64,000 nt of DNA, taken from assembly GCA_003510135.1 (NCBI GenBank), contig DOKY01000002.1:124001-188000 (forward strand). Direction: 5' to 3'. Shown here piece by piece: positions 9,464-17,827 of the stretch. The stretch is from Pseudothermotoga sp. GTDB taxonomy: Bacteria; Thermotogota; Thermotogae; Thermotogales; DSM-5069. The notes beneath the pieces are model-generated. The model made no database searches. It was not told the DNA's origin and was given only the letters and a program-made list of their open reading frames with translations. A program made the position numbers and the translations under genes. Each line of letters opens with the position of its first letter. The first letter of the stretch is position 1.

Positions 9464-10720
9464 TTACCACAAACTCTTGAACATCTCAACGAGCTTCCTG
9501 AAGAAACCTTCCTTCGAACTCGAAGTCTTCGCTGAAACGTTGGGTTGACTTTGTCTCAAGAGTTGGACTATTCCTCCCAGCACACCACACAGTGCAGGAT
9601 CGTCCGCAGCTTCGTCATCGTTCAAAATGGGCGCGTTCGTAACATTGAACGTTCCAACGCGTGCTGGTCCTTCGAACACGTCCAAGGCCAGGTCTATGAG
9701 ACGAGGTATTTTCGCCCCACCACCCACGAACACGATCCCACCGGGTAACTTTCCGACCACATTAACGGGATTCTGTGCCGTGAACTCCCTCATCACTCTT
9801 CTGACCTTCGTGAGTATCTCCCTCAAACGGGCATGTATTATCCGTGCGAGTTCCTCCTTCGTGGTAGTTTTGAGAGTTCTGCCGTCTAGTCCCGTGTACT
9901 CGATTTTTTGTTGCGCATACGATGCCTCTCCATAGACAGCACTTCCTTCGGACATAAGAAGTCGTTCTGCTTCTTCTACTGATGTTCCGAGCACGATCGA
10001 TATATCGCGAAGAACATGCTTCATTCCAAGTGGCATCACCTGCACCTTGGTGGGAACAGAATTAAGGTAGATCACCGTGAAAGTATGAGAATATCCGAGG
10101 TCGACGAGGCAAACGCCATTTTCCTTTTCCACATCGCTCAAAGCACACTCAGCTGCAAAGAGACTTGAATGTCCAGCGATGAGTGGCTCTGGCAGCGTAT
10201 CGGACAGAAAATCGAAAACCGAACTGGAATCCTTTTCCATTACGATAGCAGTTGCTTCGAAACGAACCTTGTTCGCGTTCATCCCAACCGGGTTCAGCAC
10301 GCTCTTTGTACCATCTACGATGTATCTTTTTGGGTAGAAATGCAACAACCTGTACTTGCTTGAGAGCTCTTCTTCAGCGGTTGCTCTTAGCGAATCAATT
10401 GTCGTTTCGTCCACCGTTTTCTTATCGTTTTCAGACAAGATCAGTTCCGCGCCGTGATCGATCAACTGAACGTTGCTGTAACTGCTCGAAATTATGAAAT
10501 CCGCACGCCTGACTCTCGATTCCTGTTCTAGTTCGTTGACCAATGACTCGATCACCTCGATGACTGCAGCGACATCCCTGACGTCGCCCCCCTCTATACC
10601 CCTGGACTTCACAAATCCTTTCGCCAGCATTTCCAGACCTTGCGGTGTATGTCTGAGGACCACACCTTTACACGTGTGACTCCCAATGTCAATCAAGCAG
10701 TAGTTTTCACCTTTTCTCAT
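9464..10720 (-). CDS. ftsA: Cell division protein FtsA
   Basis: FtsA is the actin-like ATPase that tethers FtsZ to the membrane and recruits the divisome. Visible are phosphate-1 (LIDIGSHTCKG), the SHS2/1C region, phosphate-2 (LVDLGYSHTFTVI), the adenosine motif (IVFVGGGAKIP), and a C-terminal amphipathic helix (FFRKLVEMFKSLW) that would bind the membrane. Length is 418 residues, normal for FtsA. I chose the ATG at 10720, preceded by AGGGGTG at good spacing, over a GTG three codons earlier that lies inside that ribosome site. It overlaps the end of the FtsQ-like gene by 14 bases. Confidence 0.95.
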   Translation of the reverse strand: MRKGENYCLIDIGSHTCKGVVLRHTPQGLEMLAKGFVKSRGIEGGDVRDVAAVIEVIESLVNELEQESRVRRADFIISSSYSNVQLIDHGAELILSENDKKTVDETTIDSLRATAEEELSSKYRLLHFYPKRYIVDGTKSVLNPVGMNANKVRFEATAIVMEKDSSSVFDFLSDTLPEPLIAGHSSLFAAECALSDVEKENGVCLVDLGYSHTFTVIYLNSVPTKVQVMPLGMKHVLRDISIVLGTSVEEAERLLMSEGSAVYGEASYAQQKIEYTGLDGRTLKTTTKEELARIIHARLREILTKVRRVMREFTAQNPVNVVGKLPGGIVFVGGGAKIPRLIDLALDVFEGPARVGTFNVTNAPILNDDEAADDPALCGVLGGIVQLLRQSQPNVSAKTSSSKEGFFRKLVEMFKSLW

Positions 10721-11210
10721 CGTCCCCACCCCTTAGCTTGTAGAAGAGCCCCTGTGGGGACAAAAAATACTCCCCTCTGGGCTCCATCCTTTTGATCGCC
10801 TCGGGTAACGCTTGCAGGTTCCTGAGCAAATCTTCCCAATCGTTGAACCTCAGCGACACGCCTTTTAACAGGATAACTCTCTTTTCGTTTGGAATTACTT
10901 CAACGATGTACAAACTATCGAGAGCTGGTTCCAGCTCCTCTAGCAAACGCAAACCCTTCTCATCGAGACGCGCATCCACTATCTCCAAGCCACTCACGTA
11001 CGCTTTTGACAGAACATCTTGCGTCTCGGCTACCTCCACCAACTCCCCATCTCGCCCCACCCACCACAACCTTCCTTTATGCGCTACCAAGAAAACTCGC
11101 TCTTTATCTGCTGGTTCGGCTGCAGAATTTACAAATCTCGCCGCAAAGAAGAAGACGCACAACAAGCAAAAAATACCAACAAAGGCCACCGCTTTTTTAA
11201 AATTATACAT
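10707..11210 (-). CDS. FtsQ/DivIB-like bitopic protein
   Basis: This 167-residue protein has a short cytoplasmic start, one transmembrane helix (about 9-27) and an extracytoplasmic domain with alternating beta and charged segments. It is shorter than typical FtsQ (about 250). Its place directly before ftsA and ftsZ is that of ftsQ in many genomes, and the LKGVSLRFNDWEDLLRNL segment resembles the beta-domain end of FtsQ. The start overlaps the stop of gyrB. The assignment leans mainly on position and topology; a POTRA domain is not clearly seen. Confidence 0.55.
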   Translation of the reverse strand: MYNFKKAVAFVGIFCLLCVFFFAARFVNSAAEPADKERVFLVAHKGRLWWVGRDGELVEVAETQDVLSKAYVSGLEIVDARLDEKGLRLLEELEPALDSLYIVEVIPNEKRVILLKGVSLRFNDWEDLLRNLQALPEAIKRMEPRGEYFLSPQGLFYKLRGGDDEKR

Positions 11211-13104
11211 CCAAATAGGTCACCTTCAAAGCATGCCGCTCAATGAAGTTCTTTCGCCCCTGAGTGTCCTGGCCCATGAGTATCCCAAACAACGCGTCCG
11301 CTTCCTCCGCATTTTCTATGGTAACACGAATTAAACGTCTTGTGGCAGGATTCATCGTTGTTTCCCAAAGTTGCTCCGGGTTCATCTCTCCCAGGCCTTT
11401 GTAACGCTGTACTTCAACTTTCTCTGAACCATTGAGCTCCTTCATCAGAGCTTGGTATTCCTCCTCACTGTACAAGTACAGGATTCTGTTTGAAAACCGA
11501 ACTCTGTAGAGTGGTGCAACGGCAATGTAGATCCTTCCTTCCTCTATCAGTGGTCTCATGTACCTGAAAAAGAAAGTTAGAAGCAGGACCCTTATATGCG
11601 CACCATCCACATCGGCATCCGTCATGATTATGACCTTACCGTAGCGCAATCTGGTCCGATCGAACCTCTCTCCAATCCCGGTGCCCACTGCGACAATTAT
11701 GTCCTTTATTTGCTCGTTGCTGAGTAGCTTTTGTATTGAAGACTTTTCCACGTTCAGAATCTTACCCCTCAACGGTAATATCGCCTGGAACTCCCTGTCT
11801 CTCGCTTGTTTTGCAGAACCACCAGCGGAATCACCTTCGACGATGAAGAGCTCGGATTTTTCCAGATCGTTCGTTACGCAGTCTGCGAGTTTTCCGGGCA
11901 ACGCTGCCCCATCGAAGGCGCTCTTACGTTTCACAAGCTCTCTCACTTTTTTGGCCGCTTCCCTTGCCCTCTTTGCCTGCTGTACTCTGTCGAGTATGAT
12001 TTTCAACACAGGCTTGTTGATCTCAAAGAATTCCGTCAGGCGTTCCTTGGCGATCTTGTTCACGGCTGTTCCTGCACTCTCACTTCCCAGACGGCCCTTC
12101 GTCTGACCCTCGAATTCCGGATTGGGCATGAGAACACTCACAACAGCTACAAGACCTTCTCTGACGTCTTCACCCAAGAATGCTTCATCTTTGCGCAGAT
12201 AACCCAGGCTCTTCCCGTAATCGTTAAGCAACCTTGTGAGAACGTTTCTGAACGCCGCCACATGTGTTCCATGGTCTATAGTTCGAATGTTGTTCACAAA
12301 AGAATACAGTGTCTCTTCATCCTGCGAAGCGATGTAGACCAGGGCTATATCTACCTTTATGTCCTCGTACGAATCCGAAATGCGTACGATGTCGTGCAAG
12401 GGTTTTGAGTTGGTATTCTTCACTATGTAATTCACGTATTCCTTTATACCGCCGGCATAGTTCATCCTGACCTTGTAGTCGTTGATTCTGTCTTCGAACT
12501 CTATGGTCAAGCCCGGGTTGAGGAAGGCAAGTTCTCTCAGCCTACTTTCGATGATGTCGGGATCAAACTCCGTTGTTGAGAATATCTCTGGATCCGGTTT
12601 GAACTTCACAATAGTTCCACGCTCAGAGGTTTCACCGAGTTCCTTCACCTCGCACAACGCTTGGCCTCTTGAGTACTTCTGATAGTAGATTTTTCCGTTT
12701 CTGCGGACCCAAACCTCCATGATCTCGGACAACGCGTTCACGACGGAGGCTCCCACTCCGTGGAGACCTCCGCTGACTTTGTAAGCGGAATTAGAGAATT
12801 TTCCGCCTGCGTGGAGCACCGTCATGACCGTTTCCAGGGTACTCTTTCCAGTCTCGGGATGCACCTCGATAGGGATACCCCTGCCGTTGTCCTCAACTTC
12901 GGCAGAACCGTCTTCGTAAAGCACAACTCTTATCCTGTCACAAGCTCCAGCCATGACCTCATCCATACTGTTGTCGATGATCTCGTACAGCAGATGATGG
13001 AGCCCGCTCTTTCCAGTTGAACCTATGTACATACCGGGTCTCAGGCGGACCGCTTCGAGACCCTTGAGTACCCTTATGTCTTCCGGTCTATAGTCGATCG
13101 CCAT
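11203..13104 (-). CDS. gyrB: DNA gyrase subunit B
   Basis: This is the ATPase and TOPRIM subunit of gyrase, a type IIA topoisomerase acting with GyrA. The GHKL ATPase domain shows the Asn/Glu region EIIDNSMDEV, DNGRGIP and the GGLHGVG lid. The TOPRIM part shows EGDSAGGSAKQ and DADVDGAHI, and the tail shows RYKGLGEMNP. I chose the ATG at 13104, preceded by AGGAGGG 7 bases upstream. A longer frame opens at 13149 but adds residues not expected in GyrB and has no such site. About 633 residues is normal. It overlaps the DciA-like gene by 17 bases. gyrA is not in the window. Confidence 0.97.
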   Translation of the reverse strand: MAIDYRPEDIRVLKGLEAVRLRPGMYIGSTGKSGLHHLLYEIIDNSMDEVMAGACDRIRVVLYEDGSAEVEDNGRGIPIEVHPETGKSTLETVMTVLHAGGKFSNSAYKVSGGLHGVGASVVNALSEIMEVWVRRNGKIYYQKYSRGQALCEVKELGETSERGTIVKFKPDPEIFSTTEFDPDIIESRLRELAFLNPGLTIEFEDRINDYKVRMNYAGGIKEYVNYIVKNTNSKPLHDIVRISDSYEDIKVDIALVYIASQDEETLYSFVNNIRTIDHGTHVAAFRNVLTRLLNDYGKSLGYLRKDEAFLGEDVREGLVAVVSVLMPNPEFEGQTKGRLGSESAGTAVNKIAKERLTEFFEINKPVLKIILDRVQQAKRAREAAKKVRELVKRKSAFDGAALPGKLADCVTNDLEKSELFIVEGDSAGGSAKQARDREFQAILPLRGKILNVEKSSIQKLLSNEQIKDIIVAVGTGIGERFDRTRLRYGKVIIMTDADVDGAHIRVLLLTFFFRYMRPLIEEGRIYIAVAPLYRVRFSNRILYLYSEEEYQALMKELNGSEKVEVQRYKGLGEMNPEQLWETTMNPATRRLIRVTIENAEEADALFGILMGQDTQGRKNFIERHALKVTYLDV

Positions 13105-13387
13105 TTCGATCCCTCCTGAAGACAACGTCGTTGACCATTTTTTCGCCAAGTTTTTCGTTGATTTTCTCAGCGATCTTCCTCGACATGAAGCGAGCTTCGG
13201 TCAGCCACAGATCACTGTCGCACGCGAAGAAAACAGTTCCGTTGGAAAAAGCCAAAAAGCGACAGTGTCTGGCCAGCGATTCGCCCAGAACGCCGGAAAG
13301 GTCTGAGACCACCAATCTGAGTTTCAGCTGCTTGAAGAATGGATTGTGTCTGGTGAGGCCTTCCAAAACATCGCTCAGCTTCTTCAT
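13088..13387 (-). CDS. DciA-like (DUF721) replicative-helicase-associated protein
   Basis: This 99-residue protein resembles the DUF721/DciA family, which loads or assists DnaB helicase in bacteria without DnaC or DnaI. Supporting features are the size, the N-terminal helix (SDVLEGLT), the central stretch with a turn (FSNGTVFFACDSDLWLTEARFMS) where family members have their WxxEL-like signature, and the position immediately before gyrB. It overlaps gyrB by 17 bases and the upstream aminotransferase-fold gene by 4. The similarity is moderate. Confidence 0.65.
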   Translation of the reverse strand: MKKLSDVLEGLTRHNPFFKQLKLRLVVSDLSGVLGESLARHCRFLAFSNGTVFFACDSDLWLTEARFMSRKIAEKINEKLGEKMVNDVVFRRDRNGDRL

Positions 13388-14217
13388 TCCCAGTTCTCCT
13401 CGACAGTCTTTATGAATTCTTCAAACCTGCTTGACAAGAACTGTCCGATCCTGGTTTCGTAGCGTCTCGATCCATCGATTTCGTTTACCGGGACTATGCC
13501 CCTGCTCGTGTGCGTCAAGAACAGTTCGTCAGCACTGTAAAGCTCGGCCAGCTCAACCCAGCGTTCTTCGACCGTCATACCGAGAGTCCGACAAAGTCTC
13601 AACGTGTTCAGTCTTGTTATTCCAGGTAGAATACCACTCTCAACGCTTGGTGTGATCAGCCTGTCTTTTTTCACGAGAAAGACGTTCGTGAAGGTTCCTT
13701 CGCACACCTGTCCGCGACTTCCAATCATTATGACGTCGTAAGCATCGCCTTTGGAGCGTTTAGCCAAGAGTATGTCCGTTCTGCCTGCGACCTTCAGATC
13801 GGCAGGTGTAGACAGCGGATCTATTTTTCTCACGCTGCTCACCTTTACCTTAACGTAACTCAGTGGTTCCAACTTCAGCTCGCGCACGTAAACGATCAGC
13901 TCGCCATGGTCGGGTGCGTACTCGAAGGCACCGAACCTTCCCCTTGGAACAACAACGACCCTGATTGAAGCTTCTTTTCCAAGCTTTTGGACACCTTCTT
14001 CCAGTATCCTTCTGAAAGTCGAATAGTCCAAAGGCAGTTCAAGGCCCAGATATGAAAGAGTGTTCAGCAGCCTTTCATGATGATATTTGGGGGCGAAGAG
14101 CTTCATATCGTACGTTCGCAAGGTTTCGTAAGCCACACCCCCGTACAGGAACCCTGGTTCGTCTATATCCAGCTTGGCTTCAGTCTCAGCCAGCCAAGCT
14201 TTTCTCCAGATCAACAA
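13384..14217 (-). CDS. Class IV PLP enzyme (aminodeoxychorismate lyase or branched-chain aminotransferase type)
   Basis: This is a fold-type IV PLP enzyme of about 277 residues. Visible are the arginine-containing start (GVAYETLRTY), the probable PLP lysine in DLKVAGRTDI, the cofactor region QVCEGTFTNVFLV, and the ITPSVESGILPGITR loop that binds the phosphate. The length and the TPxxxxGILPGITR pattern suit both PabC, which makes p-aminobenzoate for folate, and IlvE-type aminotransferases. I lean slightly to PabC because it is shorter than usual IlvE. The start is TTG; two adjacent TTG codons at 14217 and 14214 are possible. It overlaps mtaB by 32 bases. Confidence 0.8.
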   Translation of the reverse strand: MLIWRKAWLAETEAKLDIDEPGFLYGGVAYETLRTYDMKLFAPKYHHERLLNTLSYLGLELPLDYSTFRRILEEGVQKLGKEASIRVVVVPRGRFGAFEYAPDHGELIVYVRELKLEPLSYVKVKVSSVRKIDPLSTPADLKVAGRTDILLAKRSKGDAYDVIMIGSRGQVCEGTFTNVFLVKKDRLITPSVESGILPGITRLNTLRLCRTLGMTVEERWVELAELYSADELFLTHTSRGIVPVNEIDGSRRYETRIGQFLSSRFEEFIKTVEENWE

Positions 14218-15487
14218 CCTGCGACACCACCCCTGCTCCGTTTGGCTTCTTCACGACAACTCTTGTGAGAACGTTGGTACTGAGGGAGACAAATTCGTGA
14301 CGAATGTAGTACTGATCGTATCCATAACTCACACCATCCTTGTTCATTTCCACGAGCACCGTCCTAATCTTTCCCACCGATGCGGTCCGGTAATCCACCG
14401 CAACTTTCTCTGCGATCTCTCTGAGCAGTTTCATTCGTCTGTCCTTTTCTCCTGGTGGAACCTTATGACTCATACGCGATGCAGGTGTGTTCGGCCTGTC
14501 GGAATACTTGAACGCATGTACTCTTGAAAACATGACCTCTTCAACGAGCGCCAGAGTCTCTTCGAAGTCCCCGATGGTTTCTTCGGGGAAACCTACTATT
14601 ATATCTGTGGTTATGGAGAAAAATGGATCTATGCTACGCAGGCGCTCAAAAAGTGCCAAAGCTTGTTCAACTGTGTAGCTCCGGTTCATGGCTTTCAGGA
14701 TCTTGTTCGAACCACTCTGGATTGGTACGTGCAGATGGGGGCACAACTTTTCGTTGTTCTTAAAAAGTTCTATGAGCTCACCAGATATGTCCTGCACGTT
14801 GATCGAACTGAGTCTGATTCGAAAATCTCCCACAACTTCGTTCAACAAACGTCTCACGAGACGGGCCAAGCTGGTGTCGGTGTCTCGACCGTACCTGCCC
14901 AGGTTCACGCCAGTGAGAACGATCTCTTTATAACCTGAATCAACGAGGTTCCTGACCTCCTGTATCACAACTTCTGCTGGTTTGCTTCTGATCTTTCTAC
15001 CTCTGGCAAGCGGTACGATACAGTAGGTGCAGTATTCGTCGCATCCGTCCTGCACCTTCACGTAAGCTCTGACTCGGTCTGCGAGGAAACTGTTCACCTG
15101 TTCGCTGATTTCGTAATCCGGCTGTGAGATCATCACCTTCTGTTCCCTATTCTGGAACCATTCATTGATGTGTTTTATGAGCTCCTTCTTTTCTCTGTTT
15201 CCAAGAACCAGATCGACTCCACAGCCTTTTATGGCCAGCGCGTCCAAATGGGGATAGCAACCCGTCGCTATGACAAGACCATCTGGGTTCATTCTCCTAA
15301 GTTTTCTCAAGAGTTGACGGGACTGTCTGGCAGCCTCATTGGTCACCATGCAGGTGTTCACAATACATATGTCGACATTGACTGGTTGCGACGAAACCAC
15401 AATTCCAGCATGTTCAAGCTGCTCGATGATCAGCTCGGTCTCGTACTGGTTCACCTTGCAACCTAAGAAGGTCACGAAGGCTCTCAT
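14186..15487 (-). CDS. mtaB: tRNA t6A37 methylthiotransferase MtaB
   Basis: MtaB is a radical SAM enzyme that converts t6A37 to ms2t6A37 in tRNAs reading ANN codons. The N-terminal UPF0004 domain begins with FLGCKVNQYETE, the MtaB form of the motif. It carries the cysteines for the second cluster (GCKVN, VNTCMV, ATGCYPH). The radical SAM signature is CDEYCTYC. A C-terminal TRAM-like region follows after about residue 370. The 433 residues fit the family. The substrate t6A requires Sua5, which is encoded at 48177-49190. The start overlaps the CBS gene stop by 4 bases. Confidence 0.93.
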   Translation of the reverse strand: MRAFVTFLGCKVNQYETELIIEQLEHAGIVVSSQPVNVDICIVNTCMVTNEAARQSRQLLRKLRRMNPDGLVIATGCYPHLDALAIKGCGVDLVLGNREKKELIKHINEWFQNREQKVMISQPDYEISEQVNSFLADRVRAYVKVQDGCDEYCTYCIVPLARGRKIRSKPAEVVIQEVRNLVDSGYKEIVLTGVNLGRYGRDTDTSLARLVRRLLNEVVGDFRIRLSSINVQDISGELIELFKNNEKLCPHLHVPIQSGSNKILKAMNRSYTVEQALALFERLRSIDPFFSITTDIIVGFPEETIGDFEETLALVEEVMFSRVHAFKYSDRPNTPASRMSHKVPPGEKDRRMKLLREIAEKVAVDYRTASVGKIRTVLVEMNKDGVSYGYDQYYIRHEFVSLSTNVLTRVVVKKPNGAGVVSQVVDLEKSLAG

Positions 15488-15930
15488 AGATATCCTTCCA
15501 TGGCCGCTCTAACGATATTCGTCCTTGTGATCACACCCAGCAGCCGGCCGTGTTCGTCCACGACCGGGAGAATCTTCACGTTGTGCTTTATCATCAGATC
15601 GGCAACGTGAGCCAGAGAAGCGTTCTCGTTCACAACGAGCGGAGGATGCGCCATGATTTCTCGAACAGGTTTATCCTTCAACTTGGCAGCCATCTTGAGA
15701 AACTGGCTCATGTCAGGGATGAAAGTCGTAGATTGCAGAAGCGAAAAGTATCCTGGTATCGCGGCCCGGATTATGTCGCTTTCGCTCACGAAACCTATCA
15801 CTCTCATGTCCTCTGTAACGACAGGAACCCCACTCAAAAACTGAGTGGCCATGATCCGTACAACGTTTTCGACACTGTCATCCTGCGTGACGGCGGTCAC
15901 ATCCCTGACCATGACATCGTAGACCCTCAT
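15484..15930 (-). CDS. CBS-domain pair protein
   Basis: This 148-residue protein consists of two CBS motifs (about 1-65 and 85-148) that form one Bateman module, usually binding adenine nucleotides or SAM. Visible phrases are VRDVTAVTQDDSVENVVRIM and GVPVVTEDMRVIGFVSESD in the first repeat, and IMAHPPLVVNENASL and KILPVVDEHGRLLGVITRTN in the second. There is no attached enzyme domain, so it probably regulates a partner. The start ATG has AGGCAGGGA upstream. Confidence 0.88.
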   Translation of the reverse strand: MRVYDVMVRDVTAVTQDDSVENVVRIMATQFLSGVPVVTEDMRVIGFVSESDIIRAAIPGYFSLLQSTTFIPDMSQFLKMAAKLKDKPVREIMAHPPLVVNENASLAHVADLMIKHNVKILPVVDEHGRLLGVITRTNIVRAAMEGYL

Positions 15931-15945
15931 GGCATCATCCCTGCC

Positions 15946-16908
15946 TCATCTGAGACGTTCCAGTGTACACGAACCGAGAGCCCTATTTATTTCCTCATAC
16001 TCGGGCATCTCCTTCGTGAGTTTCTTGGTCTTTGCAAGCGCGGCAGCGTAACCAAACTTTGCGATTTCTAGCATGCTCGTACTCGTGCCGGTCAGTCTCT
16101 TGTACACCATCGCTGCGACGTAAGCATCACCCGCACCTAAGATGTTCTCCGGCTCGACCTTCTCATCGGTGCTGATCAACCACACACCATCCTGAGTGGC
16201 GACCACGTCGTTTTTGATTTCGTATGAGATAACCACCAACTTGCAGCCCCTCTTCACGAGGCTGGCTGCGGCCTCAACGTAGTCCTCAAGGCTTTCCAAA
16301 CGTTCTCCCAGAACCGTGAAGCTTCCTCTTACATCGGGCTTGACGACATCTGGAACACAGATCTCCAGAGCTTCCGTCAGGTACTCGTCGATCATATCGA
16401 AGAACACCATTCTACCTTTTTCCCTGGCCATTTTTGCCATCTTTCCATAGATCTCACCCGTTAGTCCCTGGGGCAAGCTTCCAGACAGTACTACCGCCTC
16501 AGCTCTGGAAAGGTATATCTCATAGCGCTTTAAGAGCAATTCGACAGCCTTCTTGTCCACTCTCGGACCAGGAGAGTTTATAGATGTCATGGTGTGGTTG
16601 ACGGGATCGACAATCACGATGTTTTCTCTCGTCTCCTCCTCTATGTGCACGAAGCTGGTGCTGATAAGTGGGCTCACCTTGTTCAGTTCGGTTAAGAGCA
16701 CACGACCCGTGTATCCCCCGATGATACCCACGGCGATCGAGGAAACTCCGAGCTTTGCCAGGGCCATTGAAACGTTGATACCTTTGCCGCCAGGATTCAT
16801 CACCATGTGGTCCTGGGTCTTGATCCTGTGATAAGCGTTCACGGCAAACCCTTCGATTATGAATTCCCTATCGAGAGCGGGGTTCAGCGTGACAGTTATG
16901 ACCTTCAA
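15946..16908 (-). CDS. PfkB-family sugar kinase, 1-phosphofructokinase type
   Basis: This is a ribokinase/PfkB-fold kinase of 320 residues. The start ITVTLNPALDREF and the first signature NPGGKGINVSMAL match FruK (1-phosphofructokinase) or LacC (tagatose-6-phosphate kinase). The second signature and catalytic Asp are in NILGAGDAYVAAMV. I chose a TTG start at 16908, four bases after the stop of the ABC-like gene and with GGAGAGGTG upstream. A longer ATG frame from 16965 would add a poorly conserved extension that overlaps that gene. No fructose PTS gene is adjacent, so the true substrate is open. Confidence 0.88.
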   Translation of the reverse strand: MKVITVTLNPALDREFIIEGFAVNAYHRIKTQDHMVMNPGGKGINVSMALAKLGVSSIAVGIIGGYTGRVLLTELNKVSPLISTSFVHIEEETRENIVIVDPVNHTMTSINSPGPRVDKKAVELLLKRYEIYLSRAEAVVLSGSLPQGLTGEIYGKMAKMAREKGRMVFFDMIDEYLTEALEICVPDVVKPDVRGSFTVLGERLESLEDYVEAAASLVKRGCKLVVISYEIKNDVVATQDGVWLISTDEKVEPENILGAGDAYVAAMVYKRLTGTSTSMLEIAKFGYAAALAKTKKLTKEMPEYEEINRALGSCTLERLR

Positions 16909-16912
16909 CGTT

Positions 16913-17641
16913 TCACCTCTCCAGGACGAACTCTCTCGCAGTCCCTCTGTACTCAATTTTACCACTCTTCATCATCACGACCTGGTCAGCAATCGGTAGA
17001 AATCTCAGTTTTTGTCTGGTGCTGAGAACAACGATTCTGTCTTGCTTTATGTTTAACAGTTCCTCCAGCACGGGAACCAGCGTGTCGTCGTCCAGGTGGT
17101 CCAGTATGCAGTCGAGCACCACCACGCTGGACTTTCTAACGATCGCCGCGAAGAGCAGTAGCATGATCTTTTCCATCGTGTAGAACTGCTTGATAGATGT
17201 TTTTAACTCACGCTTGAGAAATTTGAGTATCCCGAGTCTGTCGAGTTCCGAAGCGAAATCTTCCAAGGAGGCTTCGGAGTCCGACAGGGTTATCTTTATG
17301 AAATCAGCGAAGGTCAACTCGTCCATGGCTTCCACAAAAGATGGTTCAACGTAGGATACCATCTGCCTGAGCAGCTTCTTGTCGTAAGCCTGTATGGGCT
17401 TCTCGTTTATGAGCAATTCTCCTGACCAATCAACGTTTTCATAGATTTCCCTGTTGACTCGCAACAATGATCTCAGCAGGGCAGACTTGCCCGCACCCCT
17501 TGGACCATAAATAACAGTAAGCTGACCCGCTTCAAAGGACAGATCTATGTCTTTCAGCACTACCACGTTATCTATGATAAGCGAAAATTTTCTGAGTTCT
17601 ACGCAGCTACGGTTCCTTGTTTTCTTTTGATTTTCGTCCAT
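16913..17641 (-). CDS. ABC-type ATP-binding protein with degenerate catalytic motifs
   Basis: This 242-residue protein has an ABC ATPase fold. Walker A is intact (GPRGAGKSALL). Other catalytic features look lost: the Q-loop position reads VSYVEPSF (Glu rather than Gln), no LSGGQ signature is found where TSIKQFYTMEKIM occurs, Walker B is VVVLDCILDHLD with Cys in place of the catalytic Glu, and the switch His is replaced in VVLSTRQ. The D-loop is partly kept. It may bind but hardly hydrolyse ATP. No permease is adjacent, so it may be a regulator rather than a transporter subunit. Start ATG at 17641, with GGTGAGGG upstream, lies inside the small upstream gene. Confidence 0.75.
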   Translation of the reverse strand: MDENQKKTRNRSCVELRKFSLIIDNVVVLKDIDLSFEAGQLTVIYGPRGAGKSALLRSLLRVNREIYENVDWSGELLINEKPIQAYDKKLLRQMVSYVEPSFVEAMDELTFADFIKITLSDSEASLEDFASELDRLGILKFLKRELKTSIKQFYTMEKIMLLLFAAIVRKSSVVVLDCILDHLDDDTLVPVLEELLNIKQDRIVVLSTRQKLRFLPIADQVVMMKSGKIEYRGTAREFVLER

Positions 17642-17768
17642 TTCCCTCACCGTTTTCCAAGGCCATCCTTCTGAACATCTCCTCTTTCGCTTCTTCCTGC
17701 CCATCCTTGAGAAGTTTCAGCAGCTCGTACTGAGACAAAGTTTTGAGATTTTTCTTCGACCTCTGCAC
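17607..17768 (-). CDS. Small hydrophilic protein, 53 residues, unknown
   Basis: This short gene starts with GTG at 17768, has GAGAGGTG 6 bases upstream and fills the space between the PAS regulator and the ABC-like gene. The product is rich in Lys, Glu and Leu, probably one or two helices (SQYELLKLLKDGQEEAKEE) with a loose basic tail. No motif is recognised. Its end overlaps the ABC-like gene start by 35 bases in another frame, which suggests coupled translation. The good ribosome site and the lack of any other use of the interval are the grounds for calling it. Confidence 0.5.
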   Translation of the reverse strand: MQRSKKNLKTLSQYELLKLLKDGQEEAKEEMFRRMALENGEGNGRKSKENKEP

Positions 17769-17827
17769 GGAATCACCTCTCACTACAAATACTACGACTT
17801 GTGAATTACCTCAGCTTTTAGCAAAGT

